This document shows, piece after piece, positions 46,997-58,679 of a stretch of 64,000 nucleotides of DNA (its first letter is position 1; each line of letters starts with the position of its first letter). The notes under the pieces are model-generated. The model saw only the letters and a list, made by a program, of their open reading frames with translations. It was not told where the DNA came from and made no database searches. Origin of the DNA: Fallopia convolvulus (taxonomy: Eukaryota; Streptophyta; Magnoliopsida; Caryophyllales; Polygonaceae); the NCBI GenBank assembly GCA_964016875.1, contig OZ024727.1:7650893-7714892 (forward strand), read 5' to 3'. Both the position numbers and the translations under genes were made by a program.

Positions 46997-47963
46997 TCAA
47001 GGTGGCTCGTTTGCAGCTATGTTAGGGTCTTGAGGTACCCCATACTTAGCTATGTAGGCATCATTGGCTTGAGTCACTAAATTTGGTCCTTTATCTTCTA
47101 TCAATATGCCCGGTATTCCTGGATAAGGGTTAGTCAAATCCGAAAACCAAGGTGGTCTGGACTCCTCTATAGCATAAACAGTGGAGCACGGTGTAGGAAC
47201 AAAGTATGAAGAAGAATCATAACCATCATTAGCGAATTCATGGTTAGAGTACTCACTTGGATTATAGCCCTGCATGCGGGGCTCAGTAATGGGCCAAGGA
47301 GGTTCGGTAGGGATCTGTGTGAAATTTTCATCCTCTTTTGTACTTGGAGGAGGATCGTGAGGAACAGCTATGTCGAGTTCTGGTTGAGTCAACTCGATCT
47401 GTGCGGCCGCAGTTGGGTCATTAGAGTTTTGGTCAAGGCTGAATTCCACGCGTTCCTCTCCAATATCGAAAGTGAGGAGTCCTTTCCGCACATCGAGCAT
47501 AGCACCTGCTGTAGCTAGGAATGGCATGCCTAGGATAATGGGAACGTGAGGGTCTTCAGGCATATCGAGGACGATGAAATCATTTTAAATAAAGAATTTT
47601 CCAACTTGAATGGGATAATCATCCACGACTCCTGTGGCCTTTACGCTTGATCCGTCTGCCATGTAGAGGTTCATGTCTACAAGCTCTAATGGTCCCATGT
47701 TGGCTTTTGACCAGATTGAAAGGGGAAGTAAACTAGCATTGGCTCCCAGATCACATAGAGCTTTGAATTTGTGGTCGCCTATGCCAATTGTTATGGCAAA
47801 TCTCCCTCGGTCTCCTAGCTTTTCTAGTAGAGCAATAGATCGGACCTCATCTTGCAGCTCTGTGATGGATCTTTTCCTGCTAAGAATATCTTTCAAAAAT
47901 TTCTTGTAAGCCGACATTTCGCTTAGGGCCTCAGCGAATGGGATGGAAATATTAATGCCCTGG
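46997..47963 (-). pseudogene. Athila-type protease pseudogene of the inverted element
   Basis: Homologous to the plus element's protease: CDLGANASLLPLSIW, an in-frame stop at 47585-47587 (FFI-stop-NDF), then VPIILGMPFLATAGAMLDVR. The linker C-terminal to protease lacks the dyad-motif repeats found in the plus element. Homology ends at 47963, inside the segment upstream of protease. Confidence 0.78.
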
Positions 47964-48126
47964 AGACTTTGAAACTTGTAGTTTGAAAGTTACTTTTTTT
48001 TCTCTCCTGCTCTCTCTTTCTTTTTTCTGCTTTTCTCGTCGGTCTTCTTTTTTGTTCCTCAAACCAATTTTTTAATGGATGAACGAGAGAAGTTATATAG
48101 TTAACTGCCCAGTAGTTCATTTTTAA
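47964..48126 (+). repeat. Direct repeat A, right copy
   Basis: Pairs with 34356-34522. Its left edge coincides with the truncation point of the inverted Athila-like element. Beyond its right edge the flanks of the two copies differ. Confidence 0.8.
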
Positions 48127-49246
48127 TTAATTTCTTTTATTCTTTTGATTTATGTGTTGATGGGGAAGTTACACCATTCTGATAGAACTTCCAACCATGT
48201 ACATATTTTTTTTGTTCTAGATGTTTATGTAAGCCTATTTTATATTGGACATATACAACATAATGGGTTTGGGCTATTGCTTAGCAGCCCAAAAACATTC
48301 GTCCTTAAAATTAATTTAACAAGGATATCGCAACTTTACTATTTTTTGATACCCACAATTTTAATAAATATAAGGCTAATTATGAACGTTTAAATTTCAT
48401 GAAAATTTACCCCTCAACAGTTAGGAAGGAAAAGCCGAGAAAGACAAGAGTTGGGATAGGGAGGGGAGAAGAAAGGATATGAGCCATACTGCTTAGAATT
48501 TTAGTATATCAAAACACGAGATATGTATATGATATCATTTTGATATCTTTTGATATCCATATCTAGTTATACCAACTAACATATGAGTCATTTTCATATG
48601 CATACTTGATATCTAGATATGCATACCAAACGAGCCCTAAAAGTAATGATAAGGTTGAATGATTAAAGGTCCAAATGGATTGATTTGTTTAACAAATGTA
48701 AACATTCACTTCATAAACGAATCTCAATTATTTGGTTTCTTAAGCCCATTCTATTCAACATTAGGGCTGAAAATTACTTGCGAGTGACCGACATATTTAA
48801 ATAACCGCCCAAACACAAGGATAAAAAACTAAACAAAAATGGGTGACGAATAGTCCGGGTCACAAGTGAAACAAGTTACGGGTGAGAGAATTTATCTTCC
48901 GAATGACTCGACCCATCACCCATCCATTTGAACCACTCGTTTTATTTTTATATGTACAAGTTTTTTTATTCGACATGCATATTACTGTATGGATTTGCAT
49001 GTTCATTTCTTTATATGATGTATTGACCATTTACTTGTATAAACTTGATTATTGAATGCCATATCCTCGACGCCACACTCACTATTGATGATCATTCCAA
49101 CATTGTACCATGGCCATTAGGGGTGTCCAAACCCAGCTAATCATAATTTCGGTTAGTTAAAATCATTGACCACAACCAACTCGTTAATCTTGGTTAACTG
49201 GGTTTCGGTTAACCGATTTTTTCGATTCGATTTTCTCATTTAACCA
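48127..49246. other. Intergenic stretch with MITE-like scraps
   Basis: No gene seen. 'atatgcataccaaacgagccct' near 48625 looks like one end of a MITE, but its partner is not found. From 49119 'ggggtgtccaaaccc' with ggttaaccg phrases resembles hAT-type MITEs, whose other end may be near 50030; no target duplication supports it. Confidence 0.4.
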
Positions 49247-49264
49247 TTTATGTAATTTTATATT

Positions 49265-49807
49265 TTTTTGAAAGTAAATATAGTTTATTAATCAAATCAT
49301 AGAACCAGTACACAACAGAACTCAAAATCTATAGAATACATATCTAATTGAATCAAATAAAACTCGCTTATAGAAATACTATGATCGATGTAAATAAGAT
49401 ATGATGTTTCTACATATCCTCTTTCACATCGTTGTTTCTTACAACTTTCTACGAGGGGGTCTATCGATTGGTTGTAGTATTGAAGTTGGTCTTGATCCGA
49501 TTCAGCTGATTGTAGACTAAGAATTGAAATATGTGAGATTGAATTCGGATAGGGAAAGTTGACTGGAACCGCGCCCCAATTAATGTCAGAAACTACTAGA
49601 TGAGACTGATAACCGTCATGAAACCACCATCGTCGACAAAACTGGTCATATGCTAGACGGTACCGTAAATAAAATATAGGAACGAGATAAAACGGATGAA
49701 CCGAACCTTATGGGAGAGAATGCTGATCATATTTGTGGTTGAGAGGGGTTTGTTTTCCTCTTTGTCGTTCGGTTGAGAGCGTTTCCCCGAACGTTCGGAC
49801 GAGAGCG
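49265..49807 (-). mobile_element. Poly(A)-tailed retroposon, 543 bp
   Basis: Bracketed by identical 18-bp repeats (tttatgtaattttatatt) at 49247-49264 and 49808-49825. Read on the minus strand it ends aataaactatatttacttt, then c and a short A-run, that is a polyadenylation signal and tail. It is a 5'-truncated LINE or processed transcript. I recognise no protein in it. Confidence 0.7.
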
Positions 49808-50109
49808 TTTATGTAATTTTATATTATTATAATACACTTGAATAATAATAAAATTATCAACTTTAAATAAAAATATTATCGCTATATTAGAATTTCAAAA
49901 TAAATATTAGTTTTACATAATAATTAAACTGTCTATGTCAAATCAAAATTATAAAAAATAACGGTTTAGTCAACAAAAAAAAATCAATTTTTCGATTTTC
50001 GGTTCTATTTACGGTGCCCAACGCCCCAGTCGGACGGCCTAACCCCGGCCGGTTTTCAACTTCACAACGTGTTGTATTTCAAAATATTTTAGCTATCGTA
50101 TTTTCATAA

Positions 50110-50151
50110 CGTGGCATATCTTCATTGGTTGAAATACCACCATTGACGTGG
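50110..50151 (+). promoter_or_regulatory. ER stress element (ERSE) and UPRE core upstream of HRD3A
   Basis: CGTGG at 50110-50114 and ATTGG at 50124-50128 are exactly nine bases apart, the reverse complement of the ERSE consensus CCAAT-N9-CCACG bound by NF-Y with a bZIP factor. TGACGTGG, the UPRE core, follows at 50144-50151. They lie 95-136 bp before the start codon of an ER-degradation gene expected to be induced by unfolded proteins. Function is inferred, not shown. Confidence 0.7.
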
Positions 50152-50245
50152 CAATCATAACATATATTAGGACCAAGATTACCCAATCAGATCAATCGAG
50201 TCAAACACAACTACTCCTTTGTTGTAAGATTAGAGAGAAAAGGAA

Positions 50246-53200
50246 ATGCACCTCCGGCGACAACGGCCGGCACCGCCGCGCAACCTCCTCATCGTATTGT
50301 GTCTCCTCCTCTTCCTCTCCTTCTCGCCCCTTCCGATCTCCGCCGTCTCCCGCCCCTTCGTCCTTGTCCTCTCCCAAGACGATCTCCTCGACTCCGCCGC
50401 TGCCCCTGAATCAACCTCCGCCGACGGCACCGGAGACTCCTCCGACTGGGACGAGTTCGGTGATGCTGAATCCAAGCCTGATGAGGAGCTCGACCCTGGC
50501 TCATGGCGACCGGTTCTGGAGAGCGAATTGAGCGCCAATTTCGATCACAAGACCCAGGAGGATGCTCTGTACTACTCTGGTGTTTCGAAGATGTTGAAGG
50601 CTGTGAGTTTAGGCGACACTAGGTTAATGGAGGAGGCTAGTTCGGAGATCGAGGCGGCGGCAATGGCCGGTGATCCGAATGCGCGATCTGTTTTAGGGTT
50701 TTTGCATCGGATGGGGATTGGAAGGGAAAGGGATAATGCAAAGTCGTTTCTGTATCATTACTTTGCGGCCCAAGGGGGGAACTTGCAATCTAAGATGGCG
50801 ATGGCTCATACCTACGCTAGACAAGATGTATGTATTAGTTACTTATTTCGGTCTGATCTTTGAGCATTTCTACTTCCAGATAGTTGAATATGTGCTATTC
50901 AATTTGCGGTTAGACTTCATGTTATCAGTACCTCGTTGTTCCGTGTGTTGGCTAGAGTTGTCCTAGATCTTGAAAATTTTCTTATTTCTATGTTTTTGCT
51001 TTCCGGCAGATTTAGTCAGTGCACATCATGCACACATACATGGTTATAAATTTGGATGCTCTATATGTGTTCATATCATATCATTTGTTAGTCGTAAGGT
51101 AGCATATTCAAGGTATATCTTCTGCCAGTTCATACACATTTATTCTGGTTGAAGTGGTCACGGGTGAAGCTAGATTCTAGGTGAATGTTGATAAACGAAA
51201 ATGTTAGTTGTATTTGTCTCTTCTATAAATTCTTCTCCAATTTGTGACTTAAGATTTCATACAACATAACACTTATTGTAAATTTGCTGTAGATTCTTTG
51301 GATTTAAATAGATTTGGTGTCTTCTTTTGGTTTTCTTTGTAATTATAGAAAGATTTTTTTTCCTTTATGCAAATTGCTTGCAGAATTTTATTAATTTATG
51401 CAATTTTGATGTCTGCAGATGTATGATAGAGCTGTTAAACTATATGCTGAATTAGCAAAAGTAGCTGTAAATAGCTTTTTTATATCAAAGGACTCATCCG
51501 TGATTGAACCAGTTAGAATTCATCTAGGTATGGAGGAGAATAAGGAAGCGTTGAGAAAGTCTCGTGGAGAAGAAGATGAGGATTTTCAGATATTGGAGTA
51601 TCAGGCTCAAAAAGGGAATGCTGGGGCAATGTATAAAATGGGTCTTTTTTATTATTATGGACTGAGAGGATTAAGACGTGATCCTTCAAAGGCTCTGTCA
51701 TGGTTCCTGAAAGCAGTCCAAAAAGGAGAACCAAGGTCCATGGAACTTCTGGGAGAAATATACGTTAAAGGAGTTGGTGTTGAAAGAAATTATACAAAAG
51801 CTCTTAAATGGCTCAATCTCGCTGCCAAACAGAAACTGTATTCTGCGTACAATGGCGTTGGCTATTTGTATGTTAAGGGCTATGGAGTGGATGAAAAGAA
51901 CTTTACTAGAGTATGACCTCTCATTTCCTTTTGTTTTTCTATTTTTTTGCCATGATGCTTTCTTTTTTTTTTTATTTTTTTGGTCGTGCTGTTCAGACCT
52001 GCATTTCATGCAGTATCGAATCATATATATGCATTTCTGTATTTAGTTGTTGTTTATGCATACATATTGTCTTTCTACAAACATACAAAGCTGAAGGGGT
52101 AATACTTAAAGTTGTACTTTAGTTTACTTGACTATCTCAGTTGTAAAGGAACCGATAAAGATGAACATTTGCTTACTGCATTTTATGCTAGCTAAATGAA
52201 AACGGTTTGACAATTTGATAAAAGAAGTATGATCCGATTACACACTCCTGGAACTTGGTCTTGACCCATTGGAATTCTTGATTTTTTTTGTTACAAGTCC
52301 CACTAATATACGAAAGAGTGATGGATTTTAAGGGAGGTGGGATAAGTTGAGGATGTTGAAGAAGTGTTAAGGGGTCAACAATTACTGTGGTGGCTAGGTG
52401 GTATTAATACTTGAATGCCCATTATTATCAAACAAGAAGGCATTAGAATATTTGCATCTTACTGCTGCAAGCATAATTGTACAAATGTAACCTATTGCTT
52501 TGGTTGATACGAAACTGTTTATGGGAAACAGTGATGTGAACTACTGCTTGTTTTTCATGTTATTGTGGTGCATGGCAGAGAAGTAGTGAAAGCTGACATT
52601 TTTAATTCTCATATGGAAGGTGTAGAGTGTTTGTCCTACTAAAGTTCACTGATTAACTATGCAAGTGGACTCCACTTATAATTGCTGTTTTGATTGTACA
52701 TATTAAGAGGCAATGTAAAGGATGGTTTATATATTTACTGTTAACAGAAGGATGCATGATGAGTTAATATTCTAGGTGCACAGACAGGGCATACTCTCTA
52801 AGCTTGAATATTAAAGTAATGGTAATAACGAGGAGAGTACCATGATTTATAAATGCACGTCTATAAATCACCATTGGGAGCTGTATATAATCTCAATGAT
52901 GTCTTCCTTTAATTGATCTTTTTTCCCTTTTTCTTTTGATCAGGCAAAGGAATTATTTGAAAAGGCTGCAGATAATGGCGATTCAGGAGGTTATTACAAT
53001 CTTGGGGTGCTGTATCTCAAAGGGATTGGAGTTAAGAGGGATGTGAAGCTGGCTACTAATCATTTTATTATGGCTGCTAAGGCAGGTCAACCAAAGGCTT
53101 TTTTCCAGCTAGCCAAGATGTTTCAAACTGGTGTTGGCTTGAAGAAAAATCTACAAACAGTAAGTTTTTTCGTTCCTTGTTTCATGCTGTTTCAAACCGG

Positions 53201-56200
53201 TGGCTAGGTGGATCAGAAAAACAGAAACAGAAAAATGAATTTACACTCGGCTGCATAGTTTTTGGCATGTTGTAAACATGCCCAAGTGTGCTGTATTGGG
53301 CTATGATTACAAGATGAACATGAGTTAAAAATACAAAACTATAAAAAAAAGAAAGAAAGAAGAAATGGGCATGTTTTAGACTCAACAAAAGATGATTATG
53401 TGTACATAGAATATGATTCTGTAAGTTTATAGTACTTGCGAAGGATATATAGCATAAGTTGAGAAGGATAAGAGTAGCAATGTTACTAACTTAAACACAT
53501 GTAACCACACTTTTAGTTTTGACATTGTGATTATATGAGAATATAAATTGTGATATAATAAGGGCAGATAGATTTAGATAACAAGTTTAGAAACAAGCAT
53601 GTTTGATATTAATGCTTTCTGAAGCCTTCACATGCAAAAGATATTTTGACATGTCGGCTTAAACAACAATGCATTGGTCATATCAGTGCTCAAAGCATGT
53701 TTAAGATCAGTTTTATCCTCAGATAAAAACCTGTAAAAAAGGAGACATGATATGTACTACTTTTGTTTTTGATTGATATATGTCAAACATATTAGCATAT
53801 TACCTCAAAAAGATTGAATACTTGGAAACAGATTAGCATATTACCTCAAAAAGATTGAATACTTGGGTTGTCTTGTGACTATGTACTTCATGATTATTGA
53901 TTCAGCTCCTATCACCTCTTGGTTAATTTGGGTTGCATCAACTGCAGAAGCATTTTCTGCTTACGTCTAGGATACCTTTTATGAAGAGCGTTGACCTATA
54001 TTGAGTGTATTATGTGTGTGCTTGTAATATCTCAGTTGCCTGACTGGATCATATAGCGTCACATGACTCACATCTTAATTTATGTTACCTCTCTAATCTT
54101 TTATTTTAACCCCTAATTTGGGCAGAAGGGCTGCCCATAGGTTTTGTTGATCAACAAAAGGATGTAAGCGAAGATAAAAATGGGCTCCTGATAGAAGTGA
54201 TGAATAGTTAGAGTTCCCTTCTTCATAGCTTATGTTCATTTTATAAACATAGTTTACTCTGTAATGTAATTTGAGAAGATATTCCTCCTGGCAATTTTCT
54301 CGCCACCTATGATTAAAAAAACAAAGAAAGAATATGTCTCTTCATAGTTTATGTTCATTTTATAAACATGGGTTACTCTGAGAAGATACTCCTCCTGGCA
54401 ATTTTCTCACCACCTATGATTAAAATTCAAAGAAATAATATGTTTTGATATGTAAAGTTGTAAATATGATTTGTATCATTGATTGATGAAGTTCAGTTTG
54501 CAATATAATTTGAGAATACACTTGCAGTGTGAAATTATTTGTATCATTCTCAGGTCTCTTTACTTTTTATCAAGTACGTAAGAATTAAATTATTTGTATA
54601 ATTTGAGAATAAAATTATTTGTAACACACATGTATGAATTGACTTTATTGCTGTCTCCTGTTCAATAGGCAACTGCATTGTACAAGTTAGTTGCAGAGAG
54701 GGGACCGTGGTGCTCTTTGTATAGGTGGGCACTGGAGTCATACTTGAAAGGTGATGTGGGTAAAGCATATGTTCTGTATTCAAGGATGGCAGAGCTTGGT
54801 TATGAGGTCGCACAAAGTAATGCTGCATGGATTCTTGACAAATATGGAGAGCGTAGTATGTGCATGGGAGCATCCGGCTTTTGCACTGATGCTGAAAGAC
54901 ATCAACGATCACATTCTTTGTGGTGGCAGGCCTCTGAACAGGGAAATGAACATGCTGCCTTGCTCATAGGGGATGCTTATTACTATGGACGGGTATGTAA
55001 TCATACAAGAATCTTACACAGTACATTTTTAGTATTAAACACCTATTTTCAAAAATTATGTTTGATATACCAAGTATTTTGTACAAATGATGTCCTTTTT
55101 AACATGAGTCGTAGAAACAGCACATGAATTCAAAATTCAAACCACCACACAAATTTTAAAGTGTTAAAACTGCTTTTTTACCATAAAATCACATTATAAC
55201 TAGAAATGTCAATATAAAATGGATTGCCAAGCAAAGCCTAAGGTTTTTTTTTGGCACTGCATATTATATAATCACATTTTGAGCTGTAACAAGTAACTCT
55301 TCCAAATAATGTCCTTTTTGCCTAAAAAATCCATTAAATGTTTTATAAACGAAATCTAATGTACCGTAACATTCTTCTTTTGAAAAAAAAAGATATTAAC
55401 ACTAAAAAACGCATTATAATTTGGTGGACCAAACAAGGCCTTTAACTCACCTCTTATTTGGTCCGAAATGAAATCCTTATTTGTCATCCAGAATAACGCT
55501 GTGTTCATTTTCTGAATCCATGTTCATATGCTATATATTTATGTTTTTTCTGTTATTTTTTCAATTGACAGGGAATTGAGAGAGACTATGATCGTGCAGC
55601 TGAGGCATATCAGCATGCAAAATCTCAGTTAAATGCCCAAGCAATGTTCAATCTTGGTTACATGCATGAACATGGTCAAGGACTTCCATATGATTTGCAT
55701 CTCGCCAAGCGCTATTATGATCAAGCACTGCTGAGTGATCCTGCAGCAAAGTTACCTGTAACCTTGGCTCTCACAAGCCTATGGATAAGAAAAAATTATG
55801 CCGACAGCATCATGGTTAGTTCTCCTCTCCCTCACTTTCTTTTTAATTCTCTCTTTTCGTAGATGTATCAGAAAGTCAATCTTTCAAGGGAAAATTGTAA
55901 AGGAAACCCCAAACTTTAGGGTAGTTGCGTTTCACTAGCCCTAACCTTGCAAAATGCAGTAAATAGCCTAAACTTTTTCTCTGAAATTTTCCCAATATTT
56001 GACAAATAAAGGTCTAGAGTGGATCATTCAAGTTTCTTGCTTTCAACTAGCTGAGTACACGCGCTTCCTTGGTTTTTTTTTTGCAGGTTCACTTAATTGA
56101 TTCTCTGCCTGAACTCTATCCTAAGGTGGACGTCTGGGTAGAGAACGTGATCATGGAAGAGGGAAATGCAACAATTCTAACACTCTTTGTCTGCCTTCTT

Positions 56201-56305
56201 ACCGTCCTTTTCCTTCGTGAGAGACAGCGCAGGAACGCTGGTGCAGGGAACGTTCCAATGGAACTCCAGCCTAATGATGGTCTCATCATGCCACCAGTTA
56301 ATTAG
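50246..56305 (+). CDS. HRD3A: SEL1L/HRD3A homologue, ERAD ligase scaffold
   Basis: Six exons, all introns phase 0: 50246-50827, 51419-51910, 52944-53159, 54669-54992, 55572-55814, 56087-56305; 691 residues (Arabidopsis HRD3A/EBS5 about 680). A signal peptide (1-33, LLIVLCLLLFLSF core) is followed by an acidic segment, then many Sel1-like repeats from about 130 to 600 (AMYKMGLFYYYGLRGLRRDP, GGYYNLGVLYLKGIGVKRDV, AMFNLGYMHEHGQGLPYDL). One C-terminal membrane helix (648-662, ILTLFVCLLTVLFL) has a short cytosolic tail beginning RERQRR. In the family this ER membrane protein recruits misfolded glycoproteins to the HRD1 ubiquitin ligase. Neighbour of the AT1G18270-type gene, as expected from Arabidopsis locus order. 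Confidence 0.95.
53160..54668 (+). repeat. Tandem duplications in HRD3A intron 3
   Basis: Two local duplications: a roughly 41-bp unit ('attagcatattacctcaaaa...') twice at 53791-53868, and a roughly 115-bp unit ('cttcatag(c/t)ttatgttcatt...') twice at about 54221-54332 and 54338-54442. They look like slippage or repair products; the intron is otherwise unremarkable. Confidence 0.7.
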
Positions 56306-57219
56306 CTGCTTACATTGTAGTACATCTTCTTTTTATCATATCTCGTTCAGGTTTTTTCCCCATAGTTTGCAAGGCCATGGCTTTACAGGTGAGTTATAGA
56401 GGAAAAGTGGAACTTAAGCCAAGTAGATAACTATACAGGTCGATTTTGCCTTGAAGGGATGGATAGTGGATGGTCAAAGTTGGTTGATGTGTAATGTGTG
56501 TAAATCACTTCAAACTCTCCTCGTCACATTATGCATCTTCCGTGACAAATGTACCCTCGTCAGCCCAAGCTGGCTGGGAATAAGAGTGGGGGTAGAAACT
56601 CAAACAAGCATCGTACAAACTGTCAGGTAGCAAATATTTGAGAAGGTTTACCGGGTTTGAAACAGTGCACAACTTTCGTCCAAACTGTCAGTGTAACAAA
56701 ATTGACAAGGTTAAGACTGTCGGAACTCAATTTGACTTTACAGTGAATGATATTCTACATTCTTTTGTGCTTGATTAGTACTAAAAGAACCTGTATTTGA
56801 TCGATTATGGCGTTAATTTTGATTTATTTTACATGTCATCAATTGGTTTGGCATAGGCATAGTTTGAGCAGATCTAGATACATGAGCGGAGTTTGACTGA
56901 TGTAAACAAAGAAAATTACGACAGACTGTATCAAGCAAAAACAAAGAAAAGGCAGGGTGTGATGAAATGAATCAAAACATGACTTTGTTTGGTGATTATA
57001 TTGCAAAATTTGACCACCTCACCCTAATGAGATGAAATGTGTCCAAACATGAGTTCACATCAAGATGACAAGGCTCTCTCTAACAAAAACAAAACGAAAA
57101 CAGGACTTGTGATTGCTGAATGAAAAATAGAGATTTAGGAGAACAGGTTATTTTACTACTAATACCAAATTGACATTCTGTTCACAAATGTAACAAGACG
57201 CGAAAGAAATGTATAAACC
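56306..57219. other. Convergent 3' regions of HRD3A and the C2 gene
   Basis: The two genes point at each other with 914 bp between stop codons. The space holds both 3' untranslated regions; I see no further gene or repeat. Confidence 0.55.
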
Positions 57220-58309
57220 CTAGCTACCAGGAAGACTGATCCAATGAAGTTCAATCTCAACTTCACCCTGTTCAACTTTCTTCAATCTAAGACACATCTT
57301 TTGCATAATCTGTCCATGTAACCAGAAAATGCAGCTCTCCTCTGACAAGCAATTCTCTCCACAAGGTGGAAATCGCGAAATCACTGTCCCAGAAGGGAGC
57401 TCGGCAAGATTCATTTCTAAGGCATCAATGAATGGCTTTATATCAAACTCTGCTTCTCCCATCTTATCATCCATGCTAAAACTGTCATGATCGTACACCA
57501 ACTGCACATGAATTTTCAAACAGTAATGATCAGATCAAATACACACAAGTCTCTTACTGTGAATTACCAACCCAAAACCCAGAATTAATCTCATATTTTC
57601 AAAACTTGTAAAAAGGTTCTTATCCTGATTGCAGATGGACACTAATCTAATCATATTACATATTTACATGTCAAGTACTTGAAAACATGTAGATTTGTTC
57701 TGACTTACCAGCTTTACAGTTTGATTAGGATCTGTGACAGCAAGAGTTAGGTCTTCATTCCACTGGGGATTCACATTGTTATAGATGACACTTGTCTTCA
57801 ACCTCTGCACTAGTTACAAAACACGTACAAAGATGTTAATTCATGCACCAAAAAGCTTTCCAGAAGGTATCTATATCTCCCAAACTATCTCAATAGTCAT
57901 ATTTAGGTTTCTTTGTAGTAAAAAGCCTAAATGTTAAAAAAAAAATAAAAAAACCAGTGATTCGGAAAGGCACTAAAAATGGAGGATACGATGCATTTAG
58001 CCCAATAACCACAAAACAACCCTAAATCAAACCATTACACATGTCCTTTAATTACACTGTCAAAATCGCCAAAATTCAATTATATAGACAGGGGTTTAAT
58101 ATGACTGGATTAGACCAAGCTTATTGCATACAGAAATTAAATTGGTAAACCTAATTAGCATAAGGTTTGGGAATGAAAATGAATAAACATATAACCTGGT
58201 GCCCCAATTTGACGGTAACATAAGGATCGCTAGTACAAAGATCGCGAATGGCGAGATTGATCCCTCTTATAACCCTAACCCTCAGAAGCCCCAGCATATT
58301 CTCCGCCAT
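57220..58309 (-). CDS. C2-domain ABA-related (CAR-type) protein
   Basis: Three exons on the minus strand, phase-0 introns: 58309-58196, 57804-57709, 57501-57220; 163 residues, the usual family size. A single C2 domain starts MAENMLGLLRVRVIRGINLA. The five calcium-binding aspartates are present: D23 and D28 (RDLCTSDPY), D74 and D76 (VYDHD), D82 (MDDKMGEAEF). The plant-specific insert follows (FDIKPFIDALEMN), then ENCLSEES and a final strand EVEIELHWISLPGS. CAR proteins bind membrane phospholipids with calcium and interact with ABA receptors; some members act as GTPase activators. The specific paralogue cannot be named from sequence alone. Confidence 0.93.
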
Positions 58310-58385
58310 TGTTACTTTTTCGTTACCAAGCCGATCGTTACGTTTGCGAATGCGAATTCCAATTTCAACTCATCCTCCTCTGGAT

Positions 58386-58505
58386 TCTATGTGGGAAAGA
58401 AATGTCAATTCGAGATTATAAATATGAACTGCGTGCAATCAAAGGGTCGCAAATTAATTTGGAATATTAACGAAATTTATGATGAATAGTTTAATTTGTT
58501 TACCT
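58386..58505 (-). other. Possible 5' UTR intron of the C2 gene
   Basis: On the minus strand, AATCAG-GTAAAC at about 58505 is a good donor, and CATAGAATCCAG just upstream of AGGAGGATGAG at about 58386 a possible acceptor. A leader intron is common in this type of gene; transcript data are needed to confirm it. Confidence 0.4.
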
Positions 58506-58679
58506 GATTTTCGACCCTTCGTTGTTGCAATTACGAAGATGAAACTTTTGTCATCAAGTTTTTGCGGAGGAAGAAGAAAAGGGAATGGAACTGGAGGGGT
58601 TCATAATTTATTCGACCTTTGCTGATACGGCGGGGAGAAGAAGGAAAGCCAGGGAGGGAAACGGTTATTTTGAGAGGGA

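Larger units (their letters stand above)
42336..47963 (-). mobile_element. Inverted Athila-like element, pol-less, 5' truncated
   Basis: In minus-strand order: truncated gag-pro (47963-46997), conserved hairpin (about 46940), an Athila ORF-1-like frame (45788-45489), non-coding interior, polypurine tract (gtatgggg, near 43825), 3' LTR (43818-42336). No RT or integrase is present. The right edge at 47963 is sharp and abuts direct repeat A. Its LTR end at 42336 sits inside the plus element's interior, so it appears to have inserted there. Confidence 0.78.

Noticed and set aside
49119..50035. hAT-type MITE bounded by ggggtgtccaaa and cgcccc
   Set aside because: Ends are only loosely complementary and no 8-bp target duplication is present.
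50230..50538. Arg/Ser-rich frames antisense to HRD3A exon 1
   Set aside because: Shadows of the GC-rich signal-peptide exon on the other strand.
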